A DNA stretch of 44,913 nucleotides, from positions 1 through 44,913 of the forward strand of contig JASGDY010000077.1 in assembly GCA_047606825.1 (NCBI GenBank), given 5' to 3'. Of the stretch, positions 44,601-44,913 are shown in pieces. Both the position numbers and the translations under genes were made by a program. This DNA comes from Rhizosphaericola sp047606825 (GTDB lineage Bacteria; Bacteroidota; Bacteroidia; Chitinophagales; Chitinophagaceae). A model generated the notes under the pieces. The model did no database searches. It was not told the DNA's origin and saw only the letters and a program-made list of their open reading frames with translations. Every line of letters begins with the position of its first letter. The stretch's first letter is position 1.

Positions 44601-44807
44601 ATGAAAACGAAAAATTTCAAAAAATTGCTGATGATATTAGCGATTGGTTTCATGGGGAATGTAAAAGGTGCACAAATAACTAGCGGAGACCAGTTGTTGA
44701 CAAAAAAGGAAAATTGCAATAAAAACTCAGAGACACTTTTTAAGCACATGCAACATATGCATAATAGAAATTACAAACAAATTACAACCTTATTAATAAG
44801 AGCATAA
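44601..44807 (+). CDS. Small secreted hypothetical protein
   Basis: A 68-residue protein. The first 24 residues look like a signal peptide (KTKNFKKLLMILAIGFMGNVKGA, cleavage near KGA-QIT), leaving a mature peptide of about 44 residues. That part is polar, His- and Asn-rich (HMQHMHNRNY) and has one Cys, with no family I recognise. The ATG is supported by an exact -7 box 32 bp upstream. The codon use is AT-rich compared with the preceding operon, so the region may be of different origin. Confidence 0.5.
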   Translation: MKTKNFKKLLMILAIGFMGNVKGAQITSGDQLLTKKENCNKNSETLFKHMQHMHNRNYKQITTLLIRA

Positions 44808-44835
44808 TTTAAACCCTATATTAAAAAGATAGTTG

Positions 44836-44843
44836 TATCTTTG
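44836..44843 (+). promoter_or_regulatory. -7 element before the truncated ORF at the right edge
   Basis: TATCTTTG matches TAnnTTTG exactly and lies only 4 bp before the ATG at 44848, so the message would be leaderless or nearly so. The -33 position does not match. Confidence 0.4.
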
Positions 44844-44847
44844 TGTT

Positions 44848-44913
44848 ATGATAAAACGAGGTACAAAACAAAGCCAGGAAACTAAAAGGCACTTGGTGGT
44901 ATCGTATTTAAAA
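44848..44913 (+). CDS. Partial CDS running off the right edge
   Basis: An open frame of 22 codons from the ATG at 44848 to the window end, with no stop. The residues are basic and polar (IKRGTKQSQETKRHLVVSYL). Such an N-terminus would suit a DNA-binding protein, for example a transposase or regulator with a helix-turn-helix, but 22 residues do not allow a family call. The start is supported by a -7 box 4 bp upstream. Confidence 0.4.
   Translation, partial: MIKRGTKQSQETKRHLVVSYLK

Overview
The window comes from a member of the Bacteroidota, probably of the Chitinophagales/Sphingobacteriales type (the order is inference). The evidence is several promoters of the form TTTG-N18/19-TAnnTTTG, near absence of Shine-Dalgarno sequences although the 16S anti-SD is intact, a SusC-type plug motif, LytTR signalling, a futalosine-pathway gene and the RDD/SpoIIM/DUF4129/DUF4350/MoxR/DUF58 cluster. 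The DNA looks chromosomal. No integrase, phage gene, complete IS or CRISPR array is visible. A partial ORF of unknown nature runs off the right edge.

Layout. 1-5240 is a complete rRNA operon on the minus strand (16S, tRNA-Ile, tRNA-Ala, 23S, 5S), driven by two tandem promoters with the same GC-rich discriminator. 5305-7632 (minus) holds a MarR regulator with an operator-like palindrome in its promoter, recA, and a META-domain lipoprotein. 7740-10610 (plus) is a two-gene unit: an ECF sigma factor, then a membrane protein with an anti-sigma-like N-terminus, one TM helix, a SusC-type plug without a barrel, and a YfbK-type von Willebrand A region. 10855-16597 holds an SlyD-like FKBP, a NamZ-family exo-muramidase, a small unknown protein, an ABC half-transporter exporter and a MacB-type permease. 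17317-21280 holds a WG-repeat secreted protein, a DUF1440 protein, hldD (LPS heptose) and proC.

21513-23813 holds folE and two tandem PTPS-type pterin synthases (minus) opposite mqnB (plus). 23865-29483 (minus) holds a histidine kinase with a His/Pro-rich loop, its LytTR regulator, a Cthe_2159-like carbohydrate-binding lipoprotein, and a tight trio of intradiol-dioxygenase-like lipoprotein, unknown protein and cupin-like protein. 29667-36073 (minus) holds a putative papain-fold secreted protein, ricT and holB (a known neighbourhood), a glutathione-peroxidase-like lipoprotein and a beta-helix lipoprotein. 36258-37145 is a DECR-like SDR. 37159-44495 is the MoxR cluster: RDD protein on the minus strand, then SpoIIM-like, membrane protein, DUF4129, DUF4350, MoxR and DUF58 on the plus strand. 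A small secreted protein and a truncated ORF close the window.

Intergenic DNA is rich in repeats: CTCTCC/GAGAG palindromes, several longer inverted repeats, a perfect 28-bp inverted repeat, and T-rich tracts built from CTTTTTACTTTTGCC-like units. In all ten tracts found, the T-rich strand points into the end of the adjacent coding region. The best candidates for something undescribed are the sigma factor/plug-VWA module and this oriented tract system.
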